DNA of 64,000 nucleotides from HR10 sp964615335 (GTDB lineage: Bacteria > Acidobacteriota > Blastocatellia > HR10). The translations under genes and the position numbers were made by a program. The notes under the pieces are model-generated. The model did no database searches. It was not told where the DNA came from and saw only the letters and a list, made by a program, of their open reading frames with translations. This document shows, piece by piece, positions 35,687 through 44,824 of the stretch; position 1 is the stretch's first letter, and every line of letters begins with the position of its first letter. The stretch spans positions 1 through 64,000 of the forward strand of contig CAZTMT010000013.1 in the NCBI GenBank assembly GCA_964615335.1. Direction: 5' to 3'.

Positions 35687-37408
35687 TCATCCCGGGGACC
35701 CTGCCGTGAGAGCTTCCCGGATCGCAGCGCGTACGTGAGCGAGCCCCTGGTTTCCCTGGCCCGTGATCTCGATGCCGAGCTGACGACGCCCGCGCTCGGC
35801 GAGCACGGCGAAATCCCCATAGGCCTGCGCTCGCTTGATGAGACCGAAACGCAGGGGGCGTCCCGGGATGGACCGATCCTGAGTCTCGCTCCCGATCACA
35901 TGCAGGAACAGGCCCCGATTCGGCCCTCCCTTATGCAACTGCCCCGTCGAATGGAGGAAGCGAGGGCCGAAGCCGAGCGAAGTCGCCACGCGGCAGGCAT
36001 CCCGCACGTCATGCCGTATCGCGTGAAGGATCTCCCGGTGAGCGTCGCTTCGCGCCATGTAAGCGAGCAGCGCGAAATAGTCTCCCTCGCGCAACCTCTC
36101 GAAATGAGCGCGCAGATACCCCACAAGCGAACGTTCCCGCGCCCGCTGCTCCAGCTCCTGCCGATTTCGTTCGTCGGCGAAAAGAAGCACGTCTTCCTCG
36201 CGCAGGATCGGATCGGGCCGATCCAGCGTCCCGGTCTGCTCCGAAGCGCGAGCCAGCAGGCGGGCTTTCGCCTTGCTCGCCTCGACATCGGGCTGATCGA
36301 ACGGATTGACCCCCAGGATCGAACCGAGCACGGCCGTGGCCATCTCCCAGAGGAAAAAGATCGGCCCGAGATCATAGGGATCCGAGAGCGCGAGCGTGAG
36401 GACCGGATGTCCCACCGCGCGCAGCCGTTTGAGAGCTGGATCGTCCTCGGGATCGGATCGCTGCCGAAAACAGACAAAGAGGCGATCGGGCCCGTACACC
36501 TCCGGCGGACCGAGCGCTTCCTGGTCCACGGGGATGACGCCTTTGCCCTCTTTTCCCGTGGATTCGGCGAGCAATTGCTCCAGCCACGCGCCCAGAGATT
36601 CCACAGCGGGCGACGTGAGAAACGTGATCTTATCCCGCCCCTTGTGGGCCGCCTGGCCCAGAATCGCCCCCAGGACCACAGCCGGATTCTCGGAGACCGG
36701 GACGTCAGGCCGGCAGCGTGCGACCATGCTCTGGGTCCGCTGCAGAAGGTGCACAATATCCACGCCCGCCAGAGCGGCGGGAACCAGCCCGAAGACCGAG
36801 AGCGCTGAATACCGCCCGCCCACGCTCGGGACGCCGCGAAAGCACGCGCGGAATCCTTCGCGCCGGGCGATCTCCTCCAGGGGAGAGCCCGGATCGGTGA
36901 TCGCGACGAAATGCTCGCGGGCTCGTTCCCGGGAGAGAGCGCGCGTCATCCACTCCAGGAAGCACTCAAGAAGCAAATTCGTTTCCAGAGTCGTCCCCGA
37001 TTTGCTCGACACAAGGATAAGTGTGCGCTCGGGATCGAGTCCCTGCTGGACCGCAGCGATCTCATCCGGATCCACCGAATCCAGGACACGAAACTCCGCG
37101 CACCCGAACGCGCGCGCCAGCACTTCTGGAGCCAGACTCGATCCCCCCATACCGAGAAGCAGGATCTGCGCGATCCCCTCGTGACGGAGGCTCTGGCCGA
37201 AGGCGCGGAGCTTCTGCGCGCTCTCCAGATCGGGGAGCTGCAACCATCCGAGCCACTCATCCTCTCGATCGCCGGTCCAGAGAGAGACATCTCCGGCCCA
37301 GAGCCTCTGGACCTTACGCGCCCTCTCCCACTCGGCGAGCGTCTCCCCGACGGCGCCTCGAAGCCCATCGGGCAAAGTCTCCATCCACCGTCTCACGACG
37401 TCGCGCAT
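35687..37408 (-). CDS. pgi: glucose-6-phosphate isomerase (Tal/Pgi-type domain)
   Basis: 573 residues. It interconverts glucose-6-phosphate and fructose-6-phosphate. The two SIS folds carry ILLLGMGGSSLAPEV and SVDPDEI early, LVSSKSGTTLETN for phosphate binding, and GVPSVGGRYSALSVFGLVPA. The sequence resembles the isomerase half of transaldolase/Pgi fusion proteins more than classical E. coli Pgi; the transaldolase part is absent. Its ATG lies 16 bases inside the cupin gene, so it is coupled to the rfb run. Confidence 0.87.
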   Translation of the reverse strand: MRDVVRRWMETLPDGLRGAVGETLAEWERARKVQRLWAGDVSLWTGDREDEWLGWLQLPDLESAQKLRAFGQSLRHEGIAQILLLGMGGSSLAPEVLARAFGCAEFRVLDSVDPDEIAAVQQGLDPERTLILVSSKSGTTLETNLLLECFLEWMTRALSRERAREHFVAITDPGSPLEEIARREGFRACFRGVPSVGGRYSALSVFGLVPAALAGVDIVHLLQRTQSMVARCRPDVPVSENPAVVLGAILGQAAHKGRDKITFLTSPAVESLGAWLEQLLAESTGKEGKGVIPVDQEALGPPEVYGPDRLFVCFRQRSDPEDDPALKRLRAVGHPVLTLALSDPYDLGPIFFLWEMATAVLGSILGVNPFDQPDVEASKAKARLLARASEQTGTLDRPDPILREEDVLLFADERNRQELEQRARERSLVGYLRAHFERLREGDYFALLAYMARSDAHREILHAIRHDVRDACRVATSLGFGPRFLHSTGQLHKGGPNRGLFLHVIGSETQDRSIPGRPLRFGLIKRAQAYGDFAVLAERGRRQLGIEITGQGNQGLAHVRAAIREALTAGSPG

Positions 37409-37779
37409 GAGGATGCCCCTTCGGAAGGAGACGGCACGCGATGGTAATCGTCGGCCAGGCGCACGATGTCATCCTCGCCGAGATACTCGCCGTATTGCAC
37501 CTCGATGAACACCAGAGGCTCCGTCCCCGTATTCTCGATGCGATGGGGCGCGCCCCGGGGGATGACGACGCTCTGATTCGCCGCGACAGGGATCACCTCA
37601 TCCCCGCGCGTCACTCGTCCCGATCCGGCGACGATCACCCAATGCTCCGTCCGATGATGGTGATATTGCAGACTCAGCCGATGTCCCGGATTCACGGTGA
37701 TCCGCTTGATCTGATAGTGATCGCTCTTCTCCAAAACTTCGAACTTTCCCCACGGGCGCTCCTCAACATAACGGCTCAT
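37393..37779 (-). CDS. cupin, type II mannose-6-phosphate isomerase domain
   Basis: 128 residues matching the C-terminal isomerase cupin of ManC/AlgA. It has the RPWGKFEVLE start, PGHRLSLQYHHHRTEHWVIV (metal-binding His and Glu), and IPRGAPHRIENTG. It would interconvert mannose-6-phosphate and fructose-6-phosphate, though small stand-alone members are not all tested. It overlaps rfbD at its start (17 bases) and pgi at its end (16 bases), linking hexose phosphate conversion to sugar-nucleotide synthesis. Confidence 0.83.
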   Translation of the reverse strand: MSRYVEERPWGKFEVLEKSDHYQIKRITVNPGHRLSLQYHHHRTEHWVIVAGSGRVTRGDEVIPVAANQSVVIPRGAPHRIENTGTEPLVFIEVQYGEYLGEDDIVRLADDYHRVPSPSEGASSCATS

Positions 37780-38629
37780 GGCATCGCATCTCCTCGAGGA
37801 AGTCGTGAAGCGCCAGTGTCCAGGCGCGAAGGGGCGGAAGTCCCAGCCGCTCCGAGAGCAGGCATCGCAACTCGGTGCGAAGCGGCCGCCGCGCCGGACG
37901 GTTCAGATCTGCGCTGCGAACCGGCTCGATCGGCGCCTCCTCACGTCCCATGCGCCGGGCCACTTCGCAGGCGAACTCGTACCAGGAACAGGCGCCACTA
38001 TTGGTGACATGATAGGTGCCGGGCTGCCCCCGCTCAAGGATCTCGCCCAGCCGCGCGGCCAGATCCGCCGCATACGTCGGCGCGCTCACTTCGTCCACAA
38101 TGGCTCGAAGAGGAGTCGGCTCCAGAAGCCGCTTCGGAAGCGAGCTGGCGAAGTTCTTCCCCCCAAGGCCGAAGATTCGAGAGGAGCGAACGATGTAATG
38201 TCGCTCCCACGTCTGACGGATCGCCTCCTCGCCCGCCCATTTGGAGGCTCCGTACCGATTGATCGGATGCGGCTGGTCCTCGATCGTGTAGGGAGTCCCC
38301 TTGCCGCCATCGAAGACATAATCCGTACTGATGTGCACAAGCTCCGCTCCGATCTGCCGACACGCCTGAGCCAGATAGCGCGGCCCCTCGGCGTTCACCT
38401 GGAAGGCCAGGTCCGGATCGCGCTCGCAGAGATCCACATCCGAGATCGCGGCGCAGTTGATGACAATCTGCGGACGCACCGCTTTAAGAAAACGCCTCAC
38501 CTGCTCGCGATCTCGCACGTCGAGATCCTGGCGCGTGGCCCCCCGTACGTCATGCCGTTCGGCCAACGTCCGAACGACATACCGCCCGAGAAGTCCCGAT
38601 GCGCCGACTACAAGGACGCGCTCCTTCAT
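37763..38629 (-). CDS. rfbD: dTDP-4-dehydrorhamnose reductase
   Basis: 288 residues, short-chain dehydrogenase fold. It reduces dTDP-4-keto-rhamnose to dTDP-L-rhamnose with NAD(P)H, the last step of rhamnose donor synthesis. The nucleotide loop is VVGASGLLGRYVV; the catalytic set is Thr102-Asp103 (STDYVFDG) and Tyr126-x3-Lys130 (NRYGASK). Starts with a 4-base overlap to rfbB. rfbA and rfbC are not in the window. Confidence 0.92.
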   Translation of the reverse strand: MKERVLVVGASGLLGRYVVRTLAERHDVRGATRQDLDVRDREQVRRFLKAVRPQIVINCAAISDVDLCERDPDLAFQVNAEGPRYLAQACRQIGAELVHISTDYVFDGGKGTPYTIEDQPHPINRYGASKWAGEEAIRQTWERHYIVRSSRIFGLGGKNFASSLPKRLLEPTPLRAIVDEVSAPTYAADLAARLGEILERGQPGTYHVTNSGACSWYEFACEVARRMGREEAPIEPVRSADLNRPARRPLRTELRCLLSERLGLPPLRAWTLALHDFLEEMRCHEPLC

Positions 38630-39645
38630 CCGATCACCTTCCGTCGCCCATACATGCGTTCATAATACGCGCGATACTCGCCGCTGCGCACCTTCTCCAC
38701 CCAGGCCTGATTCGCCTGATACCAGGCGATCGTCTTCTGCAACCCACTCTGAAACGTCTCCTGGGGCCGCCATCCGAATTCGCGCTCGACTTTGCTCGGA
38801 TCAATGGCATAGCGCCGATCATGCCCGGGCCGATCCTCGACGAATCGAATGAGCGAGCGGGGCTTGCCGAGCAAATCCAGGATCATCTCCACGACCTCCA
38901 GATTCGTCCGCTCGGCTCGCGCGCCGACGCAGTAGATGTCCCCCGCCCGCCCCTGGCGAAGGATCACGTCCAGAGCGCGACAATAGTCCTCGACATAAAT
39001 CCAATCGCGCACATGCTGACCATCTCCGTAGACGGGAAGCGGCAGATCAGCCAGCGCGTTGGTAATCATCAGAGGGATGAGCTTCTCGGGGAACTGGTAC
39101 GGTCCGTAATTGTTCCCCGAGCGCACGATGACGACGTCCAACCCGAATGTCCGATGCGCCGCGCGGACCAGAAGCTCCGCCGCCGCCTTGCTCGCCGCAT
39201 AGGGACTGTTCGGGCACAAGGGGCTTTCTTCGGTGAAGTATCCCGTCGGCCCCAGACTCCCCATGACCTCATCGGTGGAGATCTGCACCAGTCGTCCGAC
39301 CCGACGCAGCCGCGCGGCATCCAGCAGGACCTGCACGCCCAGGACATTGGTCCGAACAAAGGGCGCCGCATCCTCGATGCTTCGATCCACATGCGTTTCG
39401 GCGGCGAAGTTCACTATAGCATCGGTCCCCTCCGGGAGCGCCGCGAGCACGGCCGCGGGGTCGCAGATGTCCCCCCGCACGAAGCGATATCGCGGAGACC
39501 CTTCCACATCCCGCACGTTGTCCAGGTTCCCCGCATAGGTCAGCTTGTCGAAATTCACGATCTCCACATCCGGGTACGTCCGCAGCATGTAGCGAATGAA
39601 GTGCGATCCGATAAATCCCGCTCCCCCTGTGACGAAAAGCCTCAT
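38626..39645 (-). CDS. rfbB: dTDP-glucose 4,6-dehydratase
   Basis: 339 residues. It converts dTDP-glucose to dTDP-4-keto-6-deoxyglucose with bound NAD. Marks are VTGGAGFIGSHFIRYML, NFDKLTYAGN, NFAAETHVDRSI, the STDEVMGS catalytic Thr-Asp-Glu (124-126) and Tyr149-x3-Lys153 (PYAASK). The ATG at 39645 has GGAGGG upstream; in-frame residues before it are not family-like. First gene of rfbB-rfbD-cupin-pgi, with its own promoter. Confidence 0.95.
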   Translation of the reverse strand: MRLFVTGGAGFIGSHFIRYMLRTYPDVEIVNFDKLTYAGNLDNVRDVEGSPRYRFVRGDICDPAAVLAALPEGTDAIVNFAAETHVDRSIEDAAPFVRTNVLGVQVLLDAARLRRVGRLVQISTDEVMGSLGPTGYFTEESPLCPNSPYAASKAAAELLVRAAHRTFGLDVVIVRSGNNYGPYQFPEKLIPLMITNALADLPLPVYGDGQHVRDWIYVEDYCRALDVILRQGRAGDIYCVGARAERTNLEVVEMILDLLGKPRSLIRFVEDRPGHDRRYAIDPSKVEREFGWRPQETFQSGLQKTIAWYQANQAWVEKVRSGEYRAYYERMYGRRKVIG

Positions 39646-39685
39646 GAACAGGCCCTCCGCGATGCGCTTTGACTCACAGGAGCCA

Positions 39686-39714
39686 ATTTTATCCCAGAGG
39701 AGAGAGCAAACCAA
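39686..39714 (-). promoter_or_regulatory. promoter of the rfbB operon
   Basis: Minus strand: TTGGTT (39714-39709), 17-base spacer, TAAAAT (39691-39686); predicted start near 39679. Back to back with the 6S RNA promoter. Confidence 0.55.
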
Positions 39715-39728
39715 TCTCCCGCACCGGC

Positions 39729-39757
39729 TTGACCCGGAAGGGGGAGCGGAGTATACT
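39729..39757 (+). promoter_or_regulatory. strong sigma70-type promoter of the 6S RNA gene
   Basis: TTGACC (39729-39734), exact 17-base spacer, TATACT (39752-39757). Start expected at about 39764, just before the closing stem of the RNA. Confidence 0.7.
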
Positions 39758-39763
39758 GGCTAA

Positions 39764-39971
39764 TACAGAGGGGCTTCTGCGAGGTTGGTGATGGCTGGCG
39801 AAGTTAGAGCCAACACGAGAACGTTTGGGAGGCCGAAGCGAGAGACCTTATCAAGGTAGGCCCCGAGAGGATGCGGGGAAACCGACGATAAGGGCTAGGC
39901 CACCCACCTGGAGGATTCCAGGTTCAACTGTCGCCACCACACGGCCAAGCGGAAGCCCCGAACCTTTTTTT
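39764..39971 (+). ncRNA. ssrS: probable 6S RNA
   Basis: About 208 bases, folding by hand into the 6S plan. The closing stem is 39770-39780 with 39949-39959 (11 pairs, one G-U), extended by 39785-39788 with 39945-39948 and 39797-39801 with 39931-39935. A central bubble follows, with a small hairpin on its 3' side (39906-39912 with 39917-39923). The apical arm pairs 39827-39834 with 39898-39905 (one A-A mismatch) and 39846-39852 with 39887-39893, capped by 39861-39865 with 39874-39878. Seven T's (39965-39971) just after the closing stem make it its own terminator. 6S RNA mimics an open promoter and sequesters RNA polymerase. A 6S gene beside rny/ymdB is a recurring arrangement as I recall it. 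A ymdB leader element is the alternative. Confidence 0.7.
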
Positions 39972-39987
39972 CGCCGGGGAGGCAGTC

Positions 39988-40767
39988 ATGCGCGTACTTG
40001 TGATCGGAGACGTCGTCGGACGTCCCGGACGTCGAATCCTGCGGGAGAAGCTGCCCGACCTCAGGCGCGCGCTGGAGGTCGAGCTGGTCGTCGCCAACGT
40101 CGAGAACGCGGCCGGAGGGTTCGGGATCACGCCCGATGTCGCGCAGGAGCTTCTGGCGACGGGCATTGATGTGATGACCTCGGGCAATCACATCTTCGAT
40201 AAGAAGGAGGCCATTCCGCTCCTGGAGGCTGAGCCGCGCCTTTTGCGACCGGCCAATTATGCTCCCGGCGTCCCGGGACGCGGCGTCTGGTCGGGCCGCT
40301 CCGCCGGCGGGCATCCGATCACGGTGATTAATCTGCAAGGACGCGTCTTCATGCATCCGAGCGATTGCCCGTTTCGAACCGTGGACGCACTGCTTCGGGA
40401 GATTCGCCAGCCTCAAGCCATCCTCGTTGACATGCATGCCGAAGCCACATCGGAGAAGGTCGCCATGGGCTGGTACCTGGACGGACGCGTGAGCGCCGTC
40501 TTCGGCTCACATACGCATGTCCCGACGGCCGACGAGAGAATCCTTCCTCAGGGGACGGCCTATATCACCGATCTGGGCATGACAGGCCCCTACGAGAGCG
40601 TGATCGGCATCCGGCGGGAACAGATCCTGGAGCGGTTCCTGCGCGGCATGCCGCAGCGCTTCGAAGTCGCTTCGGGAGATGTGCGCCTCTGTGGCGCGCT
40701 GATTGAGATCGAGGAGCAGACCTATCGGGCTGTGAGCATTCAGCGCCTCATGGTGAGGGAGGATTAA
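39988..40767 (+). CDS. ymdB: YmdB-type metallophosphoesterase (TIGR00282 family)
   Basis: 259 residues. The family hydrolyses cyclic nucleotides in vitro; B. subtilis YmdB affects biofilm and motility choice. The dimetal site is complete: Asp8 (VIGDVVGRPG), Glu39-Asn40 (VANVENAAGG), Asn67-His68 (TSGNHIFDK), His150 (VDMHAEATSEK), His175 and His177 (GSHTHVPTAD). GGGGAGG stands 5 bases before the ATG, so it is translated from a site between the 6S terminator and the start. Its TAA shares two bases with the stop of rluA on the other strand. Confidence 0.93.
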   Translation: MRVLVIGDVVGRPGRRILREKLPDLRRALEVELVVANVENAAGGFGITPDVAQELLATGIDVMTSGNHIFDKKEAIPLLEAEPRLLRPANYAPGVPGRGVWSGRSAGGHPITVINLQGRVFMHPSDCPFRTVDALLREIRQPQAILVDMHAEATSEKVAMGWYLDGRVSAVFGSHTHVPTADERILPQGTAYITDLGMTGPYESVIGIRREQILERFLRGMPQRFEVASGDVRLCGALIEIEEQTYRAVSIQRLMVRED

Positions 40768-41750
40768 CGCGGCCCGGCGAGAGCTTCAGTCCGGGCGCGC
40801 ACGCAGGCGAGAAAGCGCTCCAGCTCTTCGGGCAACGGGGAGGTGATGTCTAATTCCCGTCCCGATCGAGGGTGGCGAAAGCACACCCGATAGGCATGCA
40901 GGAAATGCCGACCTAACTCCTGCATGGCGCGACGAAGCACCGGATCGCGAACCTTCGTCCACAAGGCGCGCCCATAGACGGCATCTCCGACAACCGGATG
41001 CCCGATCCAGGCCAAATGCACGCGGATCTGATGCGTGCGCCCCGTTTTGATCTCCACATCCAGAAGGGAGAAATCTCCCAACAGCTCCAGCACGCGATAG
41101 AGCGTGAGGGCTTCGCGCCCCTGGCCGGCGGGACGCACAGCCATCAGCGTGCGCCGCACGGGATGCCGACCGATCGGAGCCGAGATGCGCCCCTGGCGCT
41201 CTCCGATCGCCCCGATCACGAGCGCCCGATAGAACTTGCGCACCTGGCGCTGAGAGAACTGCTCGGCGAGCGCTTCGTGAGCCCATTCGTTTTTGGCCAC
41301 AATGAGGAGCCCCGAGGTCTCCCTGTCGAGCCGGTGCACGATTCCGGGTCGAAGGACGCCGCCGCGGGACGAGAGCTTCTGGAAATGAAAACACAGGGCA
41401 TGAGCGAGCGTCCCCGTCCAGACTCCGGCTCCCGGATGCACGACCATCCCGGCCGGTTTCTCCACGACCAGCAAATCCTCGTCCTCGTACACGATGCTCA
41501 AGGGAATGGGCTCCGGCTGCAGATCCAGAGACGGCGGTGGCGGGAGTTCGATCTCGATGCGATCTCCCGCACGCACCCGGTAGCTCGGCTTGGCCGGACG
41601 ATCGTTGACCAGCACAGCTTGCTCTCGGATGAGCCGCCCCACGCGCGTGCGGCTGAGATCGGCCAGCGCGCGCGCCACATAGACGTCCAGGCGCTGACCG
41701 GCCTCCGCGGCTGAGACCGTGAGGACCTCAATCTCCGGCGCTTCCGACAT
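40764..41750 (-). CDS. RluA-family 23S rRNA pseudouridine synthase
   Basis: 328 residues. An S4 RNA-binding domain (about 18-75, QRLDVYVARALADLSRTRVG) precedes the catalytic domain with HRLDRETSGLLIVAK, where Asp142 is the catalytic residue, and TGRTHQIRVHLAWIGHPVVG. RluD-like members modify helix 69 of 23S rRNA; the exact target here is not provable. The ATG at 41750 is chosen from the family N-terminus; its ribosome site is weak. Stop codons of this gene and ymdB overlap at TTAA. Confidence 0.93.
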   Translation of the reverse strand: MSEAPEIEVLTVSAAEAGQRLDVYVARALADLSRTRVGRLIREQAVLVNDRPAKPSYRVRAGDRIEIELPPPPSLDLQPEPIPLSIVYEDEDLLVVEKPAGMVVHPGAGVWTGTLAHALCFHFQKLSSRGGVLRPGIVHRLDRETSGLLIVAKNEWAHEALAEQFSQRQVRKFYRALVIGAIGERQGRISAPIGRHPVRRTLMAVRPAGQGREALTLYRVLELLGDFSLLDVEIKTGRTHQIRVHLAWIGHPVVGDAVYGRALWTKVRDPVLRRAMQELGRHFLHAYRVCFRHPRSGRELDITSPLPEELERFLACVRARTEALAGPR

Positions 41751-41872
41751 GGCGTTTCTTCGACGAGAGCCTCCCGCGAGCGTTCTCACCCGAAGCCCAA
41801 CGTGCGAATCCATCATACGGGGGAAGCGCGCGCTCGGACAAGGGGCGCACGGAGCGTTCTCCCCATCGCCGG

Positions 41873-41902
41873 TTGAAAGCCCCAGAGAGGCTGATTTACA
41901 AT
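41873..41902 (+). promoter_or_regulatory. promoter of glnE
   Basis: TTGAAA (41873-41878), 18-base spacer, TACAAT (41897-41902), each one base from consensus. Predicted start near 41909, leaving a very short leader of about 14 bases. Confidence 0.6.
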
Positions 41903-41922
41903 CGCCATGAGGATCGCGCGCG

Positions 41923-44796
41923 ATGACGCCAGGACTCTCGGAAGAATTCATCGAGAGCCTTCCGACGCCCGAAGCGGCGCGCACCTTCATGGCGCGCCTG
42001 TTCGAAGAGCATCCCGATGTCGCGCCGATCTGCCAGGCGCATCCGGCACTTCTGGCGCACCTGCTCGTTCTGGCCACCCACAGCCCGTACCTGGGCGAAG
42101 TCTTGCTGGCCCATCCCGAATATATCCACTGGCTGGCCACCGAAGATCTCGAGCGGGTGAAGCCCAAAGAGGACCTCTTCCAGGACCTCGCGCGATGGGC
42201 CACCATGCAGAGCGATCAGGACCTCTCGCGCATCCTCTTTCGGTTCAAGCAGCGCCAGATGCTGCGCATCTACGTGCGGGATTGCTTGCGCTGGGCGACA
42301 CTGGCGGAGACCATGCGCGAGCTTTCGGATCTGGCCGATGTCATCCTTCAGTATGCGCTCTGGCGCAGTTGGCAGGAGCTGGTCGAGCGTTACGGGCGTC
42401 CGGAAGTCGCCGATGCGCGTGGTCGCTTGCGCGAAGCGGAGTTCGCTATCGTCGCTTTGGGGAAACTCGGCAGTCAGGAGCTGAACTACGCTTCCGACAT
42501 TGACCTCTTCTACCTCTACTCGGGCGATGGGTGGACATCGAGCCAGCAGATGACCAACAGGGAGTTCTTCACCAAGCTCGCCGAGAGGATCACGCGCCTG
42601 GTTGGCGGTCTGGGCCCGGAAGGAGCCGTCTATCGGGTGGATTTGCGTCTGCGTCCCCGAGGGCGCGATGGAGATCTTGTGGTGACGCTTCCGCAGGCCG
42701 TCACGTACTACCGCACGCAGGCGCGCAATTGGGAGCGCCAGACGCTCCTTCGCGCGCGCGCCGCGGCCGGAAGCGAAGCGCTCGTTCGGGAATTCCTCGC
42801 CCGCGTCGAGGATGTGCTCTACCGCCCGGAACCGCTCGCCGAGATCCTCGACGATATTCGCATGTCGAAGGAACGCCTGGACCAGGAGAAAGCCTCCTCC
42901 CACGGCCTGGACATCAAGCTCGGGCGAGGGGGGATCCGCGAGATCGAATTCATCGTGCAGGCGCTTCAGCTCTATCACGGAGGGCGCGACCCCTGGGTGC
43001 GCCATCCGCAAATCCTCATCGGTCTGGGACGGCTGGCCGATAAGGGATGGGTGAACGACAGGGAGCGCGCGCACCTGGCGGAGGCCTATATTTTCTTTCG
43101 AACGCTCGAACACCGACTCCAGATGGAGCACGGAGTGCGCACACACACTCTTTCGCTGGAGCGAGAACGCCTCCAACTGGCCGCTCGGCGCATGGGCTAC
43201 ACCGGAGGCGAGGTCGGAGAGCGCGAATTCCTCCGCGATCTCGAGCGACATCGCCGCCGCGTCATGCGGATCTTCGAACGCGTCTTTCGGGAGAAAGCTC
43301 CTCCGGAGCGCGCCCCTCAAGATGCTTCCTTGGACGCCCTGGCCGAAACCGCGTGGAGAGACCTCGCGCGCTCCCTTCGGTCTTCGGCTCTCTCTCGCGC
43401 GGACGTCATGCCGCGCATCCTCGCAGGACTTCAGCGCGCGCCCAGTCCAAAACGAGCGGTCACTCACTTCAGCGCGTGGATCGCTGGGCTCTCTCGGGCA
43501 CAGACTCCCGAGCCCTGTGACCGGAGCCGGTCGCTTACCGCCTGTTTGCCTGATCTTCTCCACTTCTTCGGCACAAGCGATTTCCTCTCGCAGATGTTGA
43601 TCCGATACCCCCAGTGGCTCTGGTCGGTTCGAGATGGGCCGAACGAGCCGCAAGGGGAAGAGCGCTCATGGTATGCCGATCGCTTCCGGAGAGCGCTCGG
43701 GCAGGAGCCGAAGGACGAGCCCAGGGAATACAAAGATGAGCTGGCGCGCGCCATGAGTGCCCTTCGCCGGGCTTGGACCGAAGAACTTCTCCGCATCGGG
43801 TATCGGGACGTCACCGGCCAGATCTCGCTGCGCCGCGCCAATGTGCTTCAGACGGCCCTGGCGGCAGCTTCCCTGGAGATCGCCTGCGAAGTGGCCTTTC
43901 AGACGCTCCGCCGGAGATATGGCGCGAGCCCGACCGAACCCGTTTTTACGATCTTCGGCCTGGGGCGGCTCGGCCATAACGGCGTGGATTACGGCTCGGA
44001 TCTGGATATCATCGTCGTGTACGAAGACGGTCGGGCCAGTCCCCTGCCGACCCTCTCCCCTCAACAGGCCTATGCCAGTCTTGTCGCGCTTCTCATCCAC
44101 ATCCTCTCGACGATCACGCACGAGGGATATCTCTACCGCCTCGATGTGCGGTTGCGGCCCGAAGGCCAAGCGTCCCCGCTTGCTCTGAGCGCTTCGGTCT
44201 TCCTGGAATACCTGCAGGAGAAAGCGGCCATCTGGGAGCGCCTCGCTTATTTGAAGGCTTTTCCCGTCGTCGGCGATGCGGACTTCGGTCGCGCTCTACA
44301 CGCCCAGATGCAAGCGCGCATTTTGCGGCCGCGCCCGGGAGAACCCGAGACGCTCGCTCCCCAGGTGCACCAGATGCGCGAGCGGATCGAGCGAGAGAAG
44401 GCCTGGCCCACACCGGAGCGCAACTTCAAATTCGGCAGAGGGGGGATGATGGATGTCTACTTCGCCACCCGTTACCTTCAACTGAGGCATCAGATCCCTG
44501 AACCCGAAGAGCGCGGGACGATCCCTCTGATCGCTTATCTGCGCGAGCGCGGCGTTCTCACGGGACCGCAGAGCGAGGCGCTCTCGGCAGGATACCTCTT
44601 CCTCCGCCGACTCGATCACGCCCTGCGCCTACTGCGGGGCCGCTCCGAACCCGTCTTCCCCTCTCATCGCGCCCTGCTCGAGGAGGTCGCCGCCTGCCTC
44701 GGATACTCCCATCCCGAACACCTCACGCGCGAGCACGCGGAGCACCGGCATCGCATCCGCTCGGCCTACGAGGAGATCGTGCGCCCCTCCGGGTGA
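41923..44796 (+). CDS. glnE: glutamine synthetase adenylyltransferase / deadenylase
   Basis: 957 residues. GlnE attaches and removes AMP on glutamine synthetase, controlling nitrogen assimilation. It has two nucleotidyltransferase domains joined by a linker: the N-terminal one with GKLGSQELNYASDIDLFY (about 185-202) and the C-terminal one with FGLGRLGHNGVDYGSDLDII (about 680-699), each with the G-G/S...D-x-D metal pattern. KLGRGGIREIEFIVQALQL and FGRGGMMDVYFATRYLQLRH are further marks. GAGGA lies 9 bases before the ATG. No glnA or glnB nearby. Confidence 0.95.
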   Translation: MTPGLSEEFIESLPTPEAARTFMARLFEEHPDVAPICQAHPALLAHLLVLATHSPYLGEVLLAHPEYIHWLATEDLERVKPKEDLFQDLARWATMQSDQDLSRILFRFKQRQMLRIYVRDCLRWATLAETMRELSDLADVILQYALWRSWQELVERYGRPEVADARGRLREAEFAIVALGKLGSQELNYASDIDLFYLYSGDGWTSSQQMTNREFFTKLAERITRLVGGLGPEGAVYRVDLRLRPRGRDGDLVVTLPQAVTYYRTQARNWERQTLLRARAAAGSEALVREFLARVEDVLYRPEPLAEILDDIRMSKERLDQEKASSHGLDIKLGRGGIREIEFIVQALQLYHGGRDPWVRHPQILIGLGRLADKGWVNDRERAHLAEAYIFFRTLEHRLQMEHGVRTHTLSLERERLQLAARRMGYTGGEVGEREFLRDLERHRRRVMRIFERVFREKAPPERAPQDASLDALAETAWRDLARSLRSSALSRADVMPRILAGLQRAPSPKRAVTHFSAWIAGLSRAQTPEPCDRSRSLTACLPDLLHFFGTSDFLSQMLIRYPQWLWSVRDGPNEPQGEERSWYADRFRRALGQEPKDEPREYKDELARAMSALRRAWTEELLRIGYRDVTGQISLRRANVLQTALAAASLEIACEVAFQTLRRRYGASPTEPVFTIFGLGRLGHNGVDYGSDLDIIVVYEDGRASPLPTLSPQQAYASLVALLIHILSTITHEGYLYRLDVRLRPEGQASPLALSASVFLEYLQEKAAIWERLAYLKAFPVVGDADFGRALHAQMQARILRPRPGEPETLAPQVHQMRERIEREKAWPTPERNFKFGRGGMMDVYFATRYLQLRHQIPEPEERGTIPLIAYLRERGVLTGPQSEALSAGYLFLRRLDHALRLLRGRSEPVFPSHRALLEEVAACLGYSHPEHLTREHAEHRHRIRSAYEEIVRPSG

Positions 44797-44824
44797 GAAC
44801 GCGGTGGATTCCGAGCACTCAAAT

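Noticed and set aside
39825..40169. plus-strand open frame across the 6S region into ymdB
   Set aside because: Begins with TTG inside the structured RNA and overlaps ymdB out of frame.
41896..43653. 585-codon open frame on the minus strand
   Set aside because: Fully antisense to glnE, which has clear family motifs; no family resemblance. Long shadow frames are common at this GC content.
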